From contig NZ_PYFX01000001.1 of the NCBI RefSeq assembly GCF_003020115.1, forward strand, positions 759,501 through 823,500: DNA of 64,000 nt, in the 5' to 3' direction. This document shows positions 24,725 through 33,862 of this stretch, one piece after another. The notes beneath the pieces are model-generated. The model saw nothing but the letters and a program-made list of their open reading frames with translations, ran no database searches and was not told the DNA's origin. Origin of the DNA: Bradyrhizobium sp. MOS002. GTDB taxonomy: Bacteria > Pseudomonadota > Alphaproteobacteria > Rhizobiales > Xanthobacteraceae. The translations under genes were made by a program, and so were the position numbers. Numbering within the stretch: position 1 is the first letter of the stretch; each line of letters opens with the position of its first letter.

Positions 24725-25603
24725 ATGTCCAAGCGCGGATACGCCGCCAGCAAAAAGCTCCTCACCGGCCTGATCGGCGCGCCGATCGCGCATTCCGCAT
24801 CCCCTGCCATGCACGAGCGCGCCGCCGAGGCGCTGGGCTTGCGCGGCCATTACCAGCTCATCGAGGTCGCCGGCGCCGACGCGGACGGGCTCCGCATGAT
24901 GCTCGAGGGCGTGCGGCGGCTCGGCTTTGCCGGCGTCAACGTCACCTACCCTTACAAGGAAGCGGTGGTCCCGCTGCTCGACGAGCTGGCGCCGGGCGCC
25001 GCCGCGATGGGCGCGGTCAACACCGTCGTCGTCAGGGACGGACGGCTGACCGGCCACAACACCGACACCACCGGCTTCGCGCGCGCGGTGGCGCCATTGC
25101 TGGCGCCGTCCGGCAACGCGGTGGCCGTGATCGGCGCCGGCGGCGTCGGCAAGGCGATCGCGTTTGCGCTGGCGAGCCTGAACGTGACCGACATCCGCGT
25201 CTTCGACAGCGAGCCGGCGCGCGCCGAGACGCTCGTCTCCCTGCTGGCCGCCCCGGGCGTCGCAAGGCTGGCGTCGAGCATCGAGGACGCACTGCAAGGC
25301 GCGACCGGCCTCGTCAACGGCACGCCGGTCGGGATGCTGCCGAACCGCGGCATGCCTGTCCCTGCCACGCTGCTGCATGAAAAATTGTGGGTTGCGGATG
25401 CCGTCTACTCACCGCTGATCACGCCGCTGCTGGCGGCCGCCCAGGCCAAGGGCGCGCGGATCATGACCGGGCGGGAGCTTGCAATCTACCAGGCCGCCGA
25501 TGCTTTCGAACTGTTCACGGGCCTTGCCCCGTCGACCGAGGTCATGGGAGAGGCATTCGACGAGGTGATGGCGGCACGAAGCTCGGCCTATCACGCAGCA
25601 TAA
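24725..25603 (+). CDS. Shikimate/quinate dehydrogenase (AroE family, catabolic)
   Basis: 292 residues. The shikimate-binding SxS motif (PIAHSASPAMH, about 19-29), NVTYPYKEAV with the catalytic lysine (about 76-85), NTD (about 115-117) and the glycine-rich cofactor loop GAGGVGKAIAFAL (about 138-150) identify the family. It oxidises shikimate or quinate to the 3-dehydro compound. Context (LysR, transporter, dehydroshikimate dehydratase) makes a degradative role much more likely than aromatic biosynthesis. The loop after GAGGVGK lacks an obvious NRT-type NADP motif (VFDSEPARAE instead), so NAD use is plausible. Confidence 0.85.
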   Translation: MSKRGYAASKKLLTGLIGAPIAHSASPAMHERAAEALGLRGHYQLIEVAGADADGLRMMLEGVRRLGFAGVNVTYPYKEAVVPLLDELAPGAAAMGAVNTVVVRDGRLTGHNTDTTGFARAVAPLLAPSGNAVAVIGAGGVGKAIAFALASLNVTDIRVFDSEPARAETLVSLLAAPGVARLASSIEDALQGATGLVNGTPVGMLPNRGMPVPATLLHEKLWVADAVYSPLITPLLAAAQAKGARIMTGRELAIYQAADAFELFTGLAPSTEVMGEAFDEVMAARSSAYHAA

Positions 25604-25662
25604 CCGAAGTGGCCGGACACAAGGCCGCGCGCAACATCAACGAAAAAATCGGAGGAGAGACC

Positions 25663-26793
25663 ATGAAATCGACCATTCTGGCGGGCGCCCTGCTTGCCTT
25701 CGCGACTGCAACCAGTGTCCACGCCCAGGCGATCAAGCTCGCCGACGTCGCCGAGCTGTCCGGCGGCGGCGCCACCGTCGGCACCAACTGGAAGAACGGC
25801 ATCGACCTCGCGATCGAGGAGATCAACGCCAAGGGCGGAGTGCTCGGCCGCAAGCTCGAAGTCACTCATGCGGACTCGCAATCCAACCCGGGGGTCGCGC
25901 GCGCGCAGGTGCAAAAGGCGCTCGACGCCGAGCCCTATGTGCTGCTCGGACCCGGGTATTCCGGCTCCGTGAAGGTGACCGCGCCACTGGCGGCCGAGGC
26001 CGGCATCGCGCAGATCATGGGTGGCGAAGCCGCCGAGTTGACGCAAGGAGGAAACAAATTCCTGTTCCGCACCTCGTTCGGCCAGCAATCGTCGATGCCG
26101 AAGGTCGCCAAATACATTCACGACGACATGAAGGCGAAGTCTGTCGCGGTGGTCTGGGTCAACAATGATTTCGGCCGCGGCGGTCGCGATGTCGTCGTCA
26201 AGGACCTCGACCGTCTCGGCTCCAAGGTCGTCGCCGATCTCTCCACCGAAGCGGGCCAGGCCGATTTCGCCGCCGACGTGGGCAAGATCAAGGCCGCCAA
26301 TCCCGACGCCGTGTTCGTCTATCTCAACGAGGAAGAGAGCGCGCGCATCCTCAAAGAGCTGAAGCGCCAGGGCGTCACCGCGCCGCTGATGGGCGAGACC
26401 ACGCTGATCGGGCAGAAGGTGATCGAGCTTGCCGGCGACGCCGCCAAAGGCGCGCGCGGCCATGTCGGTCTCACCACCGATGCGCCGGTCGACCTGATCA
26501 AGGCGTTTCGCGACAAGTTCGCGAAGAAGTACAACTACGTGCCCGACCATAACGGCCTGAAGGGCTATCTCGCGGTCTACATGGTGAAGGCCACGACGGA
26601 CAAAATGGGCAAAGTCGACTCCAAGGCGTTCGCCGACAATCTGCATGGCCTGACCATCAAGGCCGCGGACGAGCCGGGCATCCTGATGGACGTCACCTTC
26701 AGCGACACCGGCGACATCGATCGCCAGAGCTTTCTGGTCGAGGTGATCGAAGGCAAGCAGGTCGTGAAGCAGGTGCTGCCGAAGGTGAAGTGA
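25663..26793 (+). CDS. Liv-type periplasmic binding protein, probably for quinate/shikimate
   Basis: 376 residues from an ATG with GGAGGAG upstream. A signal peptide (MKSTILAGALLAFATATSVHA) precedes a type I periplasmic binding fold (IKLADVAELSGGGATVGTNWKNGIDLAIEEINAKGGVLGRKLEV...). It is followed by a complete livHMGF set and the dehydroshikimate dehydratase gene, so its ligand is most probably quinate, shikimate or dehydroshikimate. The intergenic stretch downstream contains a palindromic repeat, which may lower expression of permease genes relative to this abundant protein. Confidence 0.85.
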   Translation: MKSTILAGALLAFATATSVHAQAIKLADVAELSGGGATVGTNWKNGIDLAIEEINAKGGVLGRKLEVTHADSQSNPGVARAQVQKALDAEPYVLLGPGYSGSVKVTAPLAAEAGIAQIMGGEAAELTQGGNKFLFRTSFGQQSSMPKVAKYIHDDMKAKSVAVVWVNNDFGRGGRDVVVKDLDRLGSKVVADLSTEAGQADFAADVGKIKAANPDAVFVYLNEEESARILKELKRQGVTAPLMGETTLIGQKVIELAGDAAKGARGHVGLTTDAPVDLIKAFRDKFAKKYNYVPDHNGLKGYLAVYMVKATTDKMGKVDSKAFADNLHGLTIKAADEPGILMDVTFSDTGDIDRQSFLVEVIEGKQVVKQVLPKVK

Positions 26794-26803
26794 GGTGTTC
26801 TTC

Positions 26804-26943
26804 GCCTCTCCCCGCGTGCGGGGAGAGGCCGGAATTTGCGCAAGCAAATTCCGGGTAAGGGGGAGCCTCCACGAGTCCAACTCTCAGCGACCTCGCGGAG
26901 GTTCCCCCTCACCCCGACGCTCTCCCCGCAAGCGGGGAGAGGG
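26804..26943. repeat. Palindromic intergenic repeat, family C
   Basis: Bounded by CCTCTCCCCGCGTGCGGGGA at the left and CTCTCCCCGCAAGCGGGGAG at the right, with an internal GAATTTGCGCAAGCAAATTC hairpin. Related sequence is found inside the coding region at 46965-47090. Confidence 0.85.
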
Positions 26944-26946
26944 AGA

Positions 26947-26966
26947 AGAGAGAGAGAGAGAGAGAG
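26947..26966 (+). repeat. (AG)10 dinucleotide tract at the livH ribosome site
   Basis: Ten uninterrupted AG units end six bases before the ATG of livH, merging into GGAGAA, its ribosome site. Such tracts can change length by slippage. Confidence 0.85.
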
Positions 26967-26972
26967 GAGAAA

Positions 26973-27848
26973 ATGTCCAATCTGTTCGATCTTGTGGTCG
27001 CGGGACTTGCCACCGGCGCGATCTATGCGCTGGTCGCGGTCGGCTTCACGCTGCTGTGGCAGACCTCGCAGACCATCAATTTCGCGCAAGGCGAGTTCGT
27101 GATGCTGCCGGCGTTCCTGATGCTGGCGGCGATGCATGCCGGCGCGCCGTTCTGGCTCGCGATCATCCTCGGCATCCTACTCTCGATGCTCCTGCTCGGC
27201 CTCGCCTTCAAGATGCTGCTGGTGGATCCGATGATGCGCCATGGCGTGCTGCCGCTCGCGATCGCGACCATGGCGCTCGCGATCGGCCTCAAGGAGGCCG
27301 TAAAACAGTTCTTCAGCGCCGAAGCCTCACCCTTCCCCTCGATCGTGCCGACCGGCGACGTCTCCATCCTCGGCCATGCGATCTCGCTGCAAAGCATCGG
27401 CGTCCTCGTCCTCGCCATCCTTGCCGTCTTCGGATTGACTGCGCTTCTCAACCGCACTTCGCTCGGCCACCAGATGCAGGCGGCGGCACAGAACCCGACG
27501 GTGGCGCGCATCATCGGCGTCCCGGTCGAGCGCATGATCCTCCTGACCTTCCTGATCAACGCGTTCCTGGTCGCTCTCGCCTCGCTGTTGATCACGCCGA
27601 TCTACCTCGCGAAATTCACGTCGGGCGAGGTGCTGGGCCAGGCCGCCTTCATCGCCGCGATCGTCGGCGGGTTCAATCAGGTGCGCGGCGCGATCGCAGG
27701 CGGTCTCCTGATCGGCGTGCTCGACAATCTCGCGGCCGCCTATGTTTCGACGCAGTACCGCGCCGCCGTGCCGATGCTCTTCCTGATTGCCGTCATCCTG
27801 TTCCGGCCGCAGGGCCTGCTCGGCCGCGCCGAGGAGCGCACCGTATGA
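26973..27848 (+). CDS. livH: ABC permease LivH of the quinate/shikimate system
   Basis: 291 residues, highly hydrophobic. LivH motifs GAIYALVAVGFTLLWQTSQTINFAQGEFVMLPAF (about 14-48) and GQAAFIAAIVGGFNQVRGAIAGGLLIGVLDN (about 225-255) are clear. Ribosome site GGAGAA arises from an AG-repeat tract. Overlaps livM by four bases (ATGA). Part of the unit encoded downstream of the binding protein. Confidence 0.88.
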   Translation: MSNLFDLVVAGLATGAIYALVAVGFTLLWQTSQTINFAQGEFVMLPAFLMLAAMHAGAPFWLAIILGILLSMLLLGLAFKMLLVDPMMRHGVLPLAIATMALAIGLKEAVKQFFSAEASPFPSIVPTGDVSILGHAISLQSIGVLVLAILAVFGLTALLNRTSLGHQMQAAAQNPTVARIIGVPVERMILLTFLINAFLVALASLLITPIYLAKFTSGEVLGQAAFIAAIVGGFNQVRGAIAGGLLIGVLDNLAAAYVSTQYRAAVPMLFLIAVILFRPQGLLGRAEERTV

Positions 27849-28843
27849 GCGGCTTCGCCAAACCTCTCAAGATCGCGTTCGGCCTCATCATCATCGCGGC
27901 GCTGATCGTCGTCCCCATGAACTTCAACCGCTATGGCCTATTCATCCTGAGCCAGTGGGCGGTGATGGCCATCGCCGCGATGGGCCTCAACCTCACGCTC
28001 GGCTATGCCGGCCAGGTCTCGCTGGCACAGGGCGCCTTCGTCGGCATCGGCGCTTACGCCGCGGCGATCATGACCACGCATGGCTGGCCGCTGCCGGCGG
28101 CGATCGTCGTCGCGATCGGCTTGAGCTTCGCGGTCGGCTGGGTGCTCGGCTATCCCGCGCTGCGGGTGCAGCACCACTACCTCGCCTTCGTCACGCTTGC
28201 CTTCTCCACGCTGGCCTTCCTGGTATTTCGCAACGAGAGCTGGCTCACCGGCGGCATCTACGGCATCTCCAACATTCCGCGGCCGCACATCTTCGGCATC
28301 GCGACCAGCAAGCCGCTGCCGTTCTACTATGTCTGTCTCGGCTCGCTCGCGATCGTGTCGCTCGCAGTGTGGTGGCTGATCCGCTCGCCCTGGGGCCGCG
28401 CCTTCATGGCGCTGCGCGAAAACCCGCTGCGGGCGCAGTCGCTGGGCGTCGACACCCGACGCTATACGCTGATGGCGTTCGCGATCGGCTCCGCGCTCGG
28501 CGGCGTCGCCGGCGCGCTCTATGCGCCGCTGACGCAATATATCGATCCCGTGCCGTTCAACCTGTCGCTCTCGCTCGACCTCCTGATGATGGTGATCGTC
28601 GGCGGCGCCGGATTCTTCCTGGGGCCGTTCCTCGGCGCGATGATCGCCGTGCTGTTGCCGGAATGGCTGCGCTTCACCGAGGGTTATTATCTGATGCTGT
28701 ACGCGATCGCGGTGATGGGGCTGCTGATCTGGTCGCCGACCGGCATTCTGGGCATCCTCGACCGCTATCTCGCCGAGCGCCGAACCAAGGCTGCCTCCGC
28801 CTTACGCGCCGTCGCAAAATCCCGGCTGGAGCCGGTGCAATGA
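27845..28843 (+). CDS. livM: ABC permease LivM of the quinate/shikimate system
   Basis: 332 residues; starts with ATGA overlap with livH. LivM motifs: MGLNLTLGYAGQVSLAQGAFVGIGAYAAA (about 43-71), HHYLAFVTLAFSTLAFLVF (about 111-129), the coupling loop ALRENPLRAQSLGVD (about 190-204) and GGAGFFLGPFLGAMIAV (about 255-271). The C-terminus is basic and cytoplasmic. It overlaps livG by four bases. Confidence 0.88.
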   Translation: MSGFAKPLKIAFGLIIIAALIVVPMNFNRYGLFILSQWAVMAIAAMGLNLTLGYAGQVSLAQGAFVGIGAYAAAIMTTHGWPLPAAIVVAIGLSFAVGWVLGYPALRVQHHYLAFVTLAFSTLAFLVFRNESWLTGGIYGISNIPRPHIFGIATSKPLPFYYVCLGSLAIVSLAVWWLIRSPWGRAFMALRENPLRAQSLGVDTRRYTLMAFAIGSALGGVAGALYAPLTQYIDPVPFNLSLSLDLLMMVIVGGAGFFLGPFLGAMIAVLLPEWLRFTEGYYLMLYAIAVMGLLIWSPTGILGILDRYLAERRTKAASALRAVAKSRLEPVQ

Positions 28844-29583
28844 GCGCGGTCCTCGAAGTCACCAACATCAAGAAGAATTTTGGCGGCATCAGCGCCGTCG
28901 GCGGCGTCTCTTTCGACGTCCGCGAGGGCGAGATCCTCGGCCTGATCGGCCCGAACGGCTGCGGCAAGTCGACCCTGTTCAACTGCATCCTCGGCCAGCT
29001 GACGCCGAGCGGCGGCGAGGTCAGGCTCGACGGCAAGGTCGTCACGGGCTTGCGACCCGCCGAGCTCAACAAGCTCGGGGTCAGCCGCACCTTCCAGCTC
29101 CTGCAAGTGTTCCCAAAACTCTCGGTGCGCGAGAACCTGATCCTGGCAGGACAGGAGCACCAGGGCAGCATGGCCTCGCGCCTGGTCGGCCGCTCCGATG
29201 CCGGACTGACGGACGCCGCCAACCAGATGATCGGCTTTTTCAAGCTCGATCATCTCGCAGACGAGCCGGCCGGCGGACTCTCCTATGGCCAGCAAAAACT
29301 GCTCGACGCCGCCATGGCCTTCATGGGCGGACCGCGGCTGGTGCTGCTCGACGAACCCGCCGGCGGCGTCAACCCGTCGATGCTGGCGGACCTCAAGGAT
29401 CGCCTGGTCGCGATCAACCGCGAGAAGAATGCCACCTTCGTCGTGATCGAGCACAACATGGAATTCGTGATGTCGCTGTGCTCGCGCGTGATGGTGATGG
29501 CGGAAGGCAAGGTGCTGGCGATGGGACGGCCCGACGAGGTCCGCAAGGACCCTGCCGTGATCGAAGCCTATCTCGGACACTAG
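28840..29583 (+). CDS. livG: ABC transporter ATPase LivG of the quinate/shikimate system
   Basis: 247 residues, overlapping livM by four bases. Walker A GPNGCGKSTLFN (about 36-47), signature LSYGQQKLLDAAMAF (about 147; SYG variant), Walker B LVLLDEPAGGVNP (about 168) and switch histidine in FVVIEHNMEF are all present, so an active ATPase is expected. It pairs with the LivF encoded 11 bases downstream. Confidence 0.88.
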   Translation: MSAVLEVTNIKKNFGGISAVGGVSFDVREGEILGLIGPNGCGKSTLFNCILGQLTPSGGEVRLDGKVVTGLRPAELNKLGVSRTFQLLQVFPKLSVRENLILAGQEHQGSMASRLVGRSDAGLTDAANQMIGFFKLDHLADEPAGGLSYGQQKLLDAAMAFMGGPRLVLLDEPAGGVNPSMLADLKDRLVAINREKNATFVVIEHNMEFVMSLCSRVMVMAEGKVLAMGRPDEVRKDPAVIEAYLGH

Positions 29584-29594
29584 GGAGAGCCACC

Positions 29595-30332
29595 ATGAGC
29601 GATCCGATCCTCTCGGTCCACAATCTCGTCGGCGGCTACGGCAAGATGACGATCCTGAACGGCACCACCTTCGCCGTGCCGCAGGCCACCATCACCACCA
29701 TCATCGGCCCGAACGGCGCCGGCAAGTCCACCGTGCTCAAGGCGATCTTCGGCCTGCTCAAGCTGCGCGAGGGCAAGATCAGCTTCGCCGGCCGCGACGT
29801 CACCAATTTGAGCCAGCGCGCGCTGCTCAATGCCGGCATCTGCTATGTGCCGCAGGGCCGCAACATCTTTCCCGAGCTGTCGGTGCGCCACAACGTCGAG
29901 CTCGGCGGCGTTTCCGCCGGCAAGGGCATCGACCTGCAGAGCCGGATCGAGGCCGCGCTCGACCTGTTCCCGGCGCTGCGGCGGAAATCGACGCAGCAGG
30001 CCTCCACGCTGTCCGGCGGCGAGCAGAAACAGCTCGAAATCGCTCGCTCGCTGCTGCTCGAACCGAAGCTCGTGCTGATCGACGAGCCTTCGATCGGCCT
30101 GTCGCCGCTGATGGTGCAGCAGACTTTCGACATCCTGAAATCCCTGCGCGACCGCGGCGTCACCATTCTGATGATCGAGCAGAACGCACGCTCGGCGCTG
30201 GAGATTTCCGACATCGGCATCGTGCTGGAGCTCGGCCAGACCCGCATGATCGACGGCGCGAAGCGCATTTTGAATGATCCCCGCATCGGACAATTGTTCC
30301 TCGGCGGCGCGATGGAGGACAACGCAGCATGA
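29595..30332 (+). CDS. livF: ABC transporter ATPase LivF of the quinate/shikimate system
   Basis: 245 residues; ribosome site GGGAGAG. Walker A GPNGAGKSTVLKA (about 37-49), the LivF-typical CYVPQGRNIFPELSVRHNV (about 88-106), signature LSGGEQKQLEIARSL (about 140) and Walker B LVLIDEPSIGLSP (about 161) are present. It overlaps the dehydroshikimate dehydratase gene by four bases, tying transport and catabolism into one transcript. Confidence 0.88.
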   Translation: MSDPILSVHNLVGGYGKMTILNGTTFAVPQATITTIIGPNGAGKSTVLKAIFGLLKLREGKISFAGRDVTNLSQRALLNAGICYVPQGRNIFPELSVRHNVELGGVSAGKGIDLQSRIEAALDLFPALRRKSTQQASTLSGGEQKQLEIARSLLLEPKLVLIDEPSIGLSPLMVQQTFDILKSLRDRGVTILMIEQNARSALEISDIGIVLELGQTRMIDGAKRILNDPRIGQLFLGGAMEDNAA

Positions 30333-32200
30333 CCAAACGCTCGATCGCAACAGTCTCTCTCTCCGGCGCCCTCGACGAAAAGCTCCGCGCCATCGCGTCC
30401 GCCGGGTTCGACGCGGTCGAGATTTTCGAGAACGATCTGCTGTCGTTCGGCGCAGGCCCGCGCGACATCGCAAAGCTCTGCGGCGACCTCAATCTCGAGA
30501 TCTGCGCGTTTCAGCCGTTCCGCGATTTCGAGGGCATGCCGGAGCCGCAGCGTTCGCGCAACTTTGCCCGTGCGATGCGCAAGTTCGACCTGATGCAGGA
30601 GCTCGGCACCGATCTGCTGCTGATCTGCTCCAACGTGTCGCCGGCCGCGCTCGGCGGCATCGACCGCGCCGCGGATGATTTTCGTGAGCTTGGCGAGCGC
30701 GCGGCCAAACGGTCTTTGCGCGTCGGCTACGAGGCATTGGCCTGGGGACGCCACGTCAACGATTACCGCGACGCCTGGGAGATCGTGCGGCGCGCAGATC
30801 ACCCCGCGATCGGAATCATCCTCGACAGCTTTCACGCACTGGCCCCCGGCTTTCCGGTCCGCGCGATGGCCTCGATCCCCGGCGACAAGATCTTCCTGGT
30901 CCAACTTGCGGACGCGCCGAAGCTCGAACTCGACATCTTGTCGTGGAGCCGGCACTTCCGCTCCTTCCCCGGCCAGGGCGATCTGCCGGTCGGCGAGTTC
31001 ATGGCGGCGATCGCGGCGACCGGCTATGCCGGGCCGCTGTCGCTGGAGATCTTCAACGACCAATTCCGCGCCGGCTCGGCCGTGCAGACCGCGGTCGACG
31101 GCCTGCGTTCGCTGATCCTGCTGGAGGACCAGCTTGCAGCGGATTGGCCGAAGCTCGTCAGCGAGCCCTTGGCGCCGAAGCCCAAAAGTGGAGGCACGGG
31201 CTTCATCGAGTTTGCCGTCAACGAGACCAAGGCCGGCGAACTCGCCCGCCTGCTCGCGCAGCTCGGTTTCCGAAAGACCGGCAAGCATCGCAGCAAGGCG
31301 GTGGAACGCTGGTCGCAAGGCAAGGTCGAGCTCGTCGTCAACTCCGAGACCGACGGCTTTGCGCATTCGCACTACGTGACGCATGGCCCCGGCGTCTGCG
31401 CCATTGCGCTCGACGTCGACAATGCCGGCCTCGTCATGCAGCGCGCCGAGGCACTGAAAGCGCGCACCTTCTACCAGCCGGTCGGACCGGGCGAGCTCGA
31501 GATTCCCGCAATTCACGGCGTCGGCGGCAGCCTGCTGTATTTTCTCGACCAAGCCGGCAAGAACTGGGACACGGATTTCGAACCGGTCCCGAGCGACGCC
31601 GGAGCAGACGCCCTGCTGGCAGTCGATCACATCGCGCAGTCGATGCCCTATGACGAGATGCTGTCGTGGCTACTGTTCTACACCGGCATCCTCGACCTCA
31701 AACGGCTGCCGCAGATGGAGATCGCCGATCCCAGAGGCCTCGTGCAAAGCCAGGCCGTCATCAACGGCGACCAGAGCCTGCGCTTCGTGCTCAACGGCTC
31801 ATCCGCCAACCGTACGCTGCCGGCCCGCTTCATCTCGGAGTTTTTCGGCTCGGGCGTGCAGCATGTCGCGTTCACCTGCCGGGACATTTTTGCGGCGGTC
31901 GCGGAGATGCGCAAGCGCGGCGCGGATTTCCTGGATATCCCTGACAATTACTACGACGACATCGAAGCCAAATACGATCTGGCGCCCGAGCTGATGGCGC
32001 AGCTGCGCGCCAACCACATTCTCTACGACCGCGAAGGCGACGGGGAGTTCTTCCAGGTCTACACCCACATCTTCGACGAGCGCTTCTTCTTCGAGATCGT
32101 GGAGCGAAGGGATTATCAGGGCTTCGGCGCGGCCAATGCCGGGATCAGGCTTGCGGCGCAAGCGCGCGAGGTGCGGCCCGTTAGTATGCCGCGGGTGTAG
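30329..32200 (+). CDS. quiC: 3-Dehydroshikimate dehydratase fused to a VOC (HPPD-like) domain, QuiC/QsuB type
   Basis: 623 residues. The N-terminal half (about 1-275) is a xylose-isomerase-like TIM barrel (FDAVEIFENDLL, GYEALAWGRHVNDYRDAWEIV, GIILDSFHALA, LSLEIFNDQFRAG) with the metal-binding glutamates, aspartate and histidine expected for dehydroshikimate dehydratase, which forms protocatechuate. The C-terminal half (about 290-600) is a two-repeat vicinal-oxygen-chelate region resembling 4-hydroxyphenylpyruvate dioxygenase: AVDHIAQSMP, SGVQHVAFTCRDIF, FEIVERRDYQGFGAANA. The fusion is characteristic of QuiC1/QsuB. It is translated with a four-base overlap after livF. The role of the C-terminal part is debated; structural support is possible. 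Confidence 0.9.
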   Translation: MTKRSIATVSLSGALDEKLRAIASAGFDAVEIFENDLLSFGAGPRDIAKLCGDLNLEICAFQPFRDFEGMPEPQRSRNFARAMRKFDLMQELGTDLLLICSNVSPAALGGIDRAADDFRELGERAAKRSLRVGYEALAWGRHVNDYRDAWEIVRRADHPAIGIILDSFHALAPGFPVRAMASIPGDKIFLVQLADAPKLELDILSWSRHFRSFPGQGDLPVGEFMAAIAATGYAGPLSLEIFNDQFRAGSAVQTAVDGLRSLILLEDQLAADWPKLVSEPLAPKPKSGGTGFIEFAVNETKAGELARLLAQLGFRKTGKHRSKAVERWSQGKVELVVNSETDGFAHSHYVTHGPGVCAIALDVDNAGLVMQRAEALKARTFYQPVGPGELEIPAIHGVGGSLLYFLDQAGKNWDTDFEPVPSDAGADALLAVDHIAQSMPYDEMLSWLLFYTGILDLKRLPQMEIADPRGLVQSQAVINGDQSLRFVLNGSSANRTLPARFISEFFGSGVQHVAFTCRDIFAAVAEMRKRGADFLDIPDNYYDDIEAKYDLAPELMAQLRANHILYDREGDGEFFQVYTHIFDERFFFEIVERRDYQGFGAANAGIRLAAQAREVRPVSMPRV

Positions 32201-32213
32201 TCTCTATCGAGAC

Positions 32214-32293
32214 CGTCATTGCGAGCGCAGCGAAGCAATCCAGAATCCCTCCGTGGAAAGACTCTGGATTGCTTCGCTTCGCTCGCAATGACG
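32214..32293. repeat. Palindromic intergenic repeat, family B
   Basis: 80-base hairpin copy, arms CGTCATTGCGAGCGCAGCGA and complement, 13 bases after the quiC stop, in a convergent gap. Confidence 0.9.
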
Positions 32294-32348
32294 TGGAGGG
32301 AGCGTGAGAGTCAGAAACAGGTTTGCCGGTAGAGGCAGCCCCTCACCC

Positions 32349-32380
32349 CTCCCTCTCCCCGTAAGAACGGTGAGAGGGAG
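32349..32380. terminator. Stem-loop in the convergent quiC/binding-protein gap
   Basis: CTCCCTCTC (32349-32357) pairs with GAGAGGGAG (32372-32380), 11 bases past the stop of the minus-strand binding-protein gene. Probable transcript end, no clear T-run. Confidence 0.45.
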
Positions 32381-32391
32381 AAGCAATCAGC

Positions 32392-33564
32392 TCACTTCAT
32401 CGCGCACTTGTCGTGGAAGCGATCCTGGTCGTTCTCGACGATGGTCGCGACCGTCTTCAGCGAGAGCTGGCCTTCGCCGTCCTTGACCACATCCTGAAGG
32501 TAGAAGTTCTGCACCGGGATGTGGTTCTTGCCGTACTTGAAAGGGCCGCGCAGCGACTTGAAGTTGGCCTTCTCCATCTCGGCCTTCATCGCGTCCTTCT
32601 TGCTGGTGTCGCCCTTCACCGCGACCACCGCGCTGTTGATGAGCTGGGCCGCGTCGTAGGCTTGCGCGCCATAATAGGTCGGGCGCAGGCCGGGGTACTT
32701 CTTGCGGTAGTCGGCGACGAAGCGCTTGTTCTGCTCGTTGGGCAGATCATTCACCCATTCCTGCGCGCCGGGAACGCCGAGCGCGTTCTCCTTCTGCAGC
32801 GGCAGCGACAGCTCGTCGACGGTGAAAGCCGTGTAGAGGGGCATCGTGCTCTTGAGCCCGGCCTGCGAATATTGGTTGAGGAACTGCACGCCGGCTGCAC
32901 CGGGATAGAACACGAAGATCGACTCGGCGCCCGAGGCGCGCGCCTTGGAGAGCTCGGCGGAGAAGTCGAGCTGGCTCGGCCACACCGTGTATTCCTCGCC
33001 CTTGACCTCGCCCTTGAACGTGCTCTTCACGCCCGCGAGCATGTCCTTGCCGGCGGCGTAATTCGGGCCGATCAGGAACACGCTCTTGACGCCCTTCTGG
33101 TTCATGTAGAGGCCCATGGCGGCCGGCGTCTGGTCGTTCTGCCAGGAGGTCGAGAACACGTAAGGCGAGCAGAGCTCGCCGGCGAGCTGCGACGGACCGG
33201 CATTGGCCGAGATCAGGATGGTCTGCGAGTCCACGGCGGTCTTGAGCGAGGCCAAGAGCACGTTCGACCAGATGTAGCCGACGATGAAGTCGACCTTGTC
33301 GGACTGCACCAGCTTCTCGGTCTTCTGCTTGCCGACATCGGGCTTCTGCCCGTCGTCCTCGTAAATCACCTCGACCGGCTTGCCGTCCATCTTGCGGCCG
33401 ATGTGATCCAGCGCGAGCTCGAACGAGTTGCGCATGTCGTTGCCGATCACGGCGGTCGGGCCGCTGAAGGTCGAAACGAAGCCGATCTTGATGGTGTCGC
33501 CGGCGGATGCCGGGCCTGCCAGCACCAGCGCCGCTGCGCCTGCCAGCCAGAATGCCGTCCTCAT
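32392..33564 (-). CDS. Solitary Liv-type periplasmic binding protein (aromatic-acid type)
   Basis: 390 residues with a signal peptide (MRTAFWLAGAAALVLAGPASAG). The mature part is a type I periplasmic binding fold (IKIGFVSTFSGPTAVIGNDMRNSFELALDHIGRKMDGKPVEVIYEDDGQKP...) of the kind used for aromatic acids, such as the R. palustris coumarate- and benzoate-binding proteins. GGGGAG precedes the ATG. No permease or ATPase is adjacent; the binding-protein-less liv operon at 17825-21164 or another one could serve it. The ligand is not identifiable by eye. Confidence 0.8.
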   Translation of the reverse strand: MRTAFWLAGAAALVLAGPASAGDTIKIGFVSTFSGPTAVIGNDMRNSFELALDHIGRKMDGKPVEVIYEDDGQKPDVGKQKTEKLVQSDKVDFIVGYIWSNVLLASLKTAVDSQTILISANAGPSQLAGELCSPYVFSTSWQNDQTPAAMGLYMNQKGVKSVFLIGPNYAAGKDMLAGVKSTFKGEVKGEEYTVWPSQLDFSAELSKARASGAESIFVFYPGAAGVQFLNQYSQAGLKSTMPLYTAFTVDELSLPLQKENALGVPGAQEWVNDLPNEQNKRFVADYRKKYPGLRPTYYGAQAYDAAQLINSAVVAVKGDTSKKDAMKAEMEKANFKSLRGPFKYGKNHIPVQNFYLQDVVKDGEGQLSLKTVATIVENDQDRFHDKCAMK

Positions 33565-33862
33565 AACAACTCCCCTCCATATTATTATGCCCGGAAGCGG
33601 GGTGATTGCCGCCCCCGGGTCATCTCTATTGAACGCAAAATCTGTCGCGCCGCCAATGGTTCAGCGCCCGCCCTGCACCATATTTCGCCCCGAATGGCGA
33701 TAGCAAGAAATATAATGCTACTTACTTCGACTGAGGCTGCGGCGCTTGTTCGCGGGATATCGATACGCCAGGCCTATTCAGCGATTGATGACGGCTATTG
33801 GACCGCGGCGCCTGATCAGCGTTTAGATGAGGATAGAGCCGCGAGATTCGGAGGGGCGCATC

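Noticed and set aside
33674..33687. TGCA-CCATAT-TTCG upstream of the solitary binding protein as a BoxR site
   Set aside because: Only one intact half-site and two mismatches in the other; not better than chance in a GC-rich gap.
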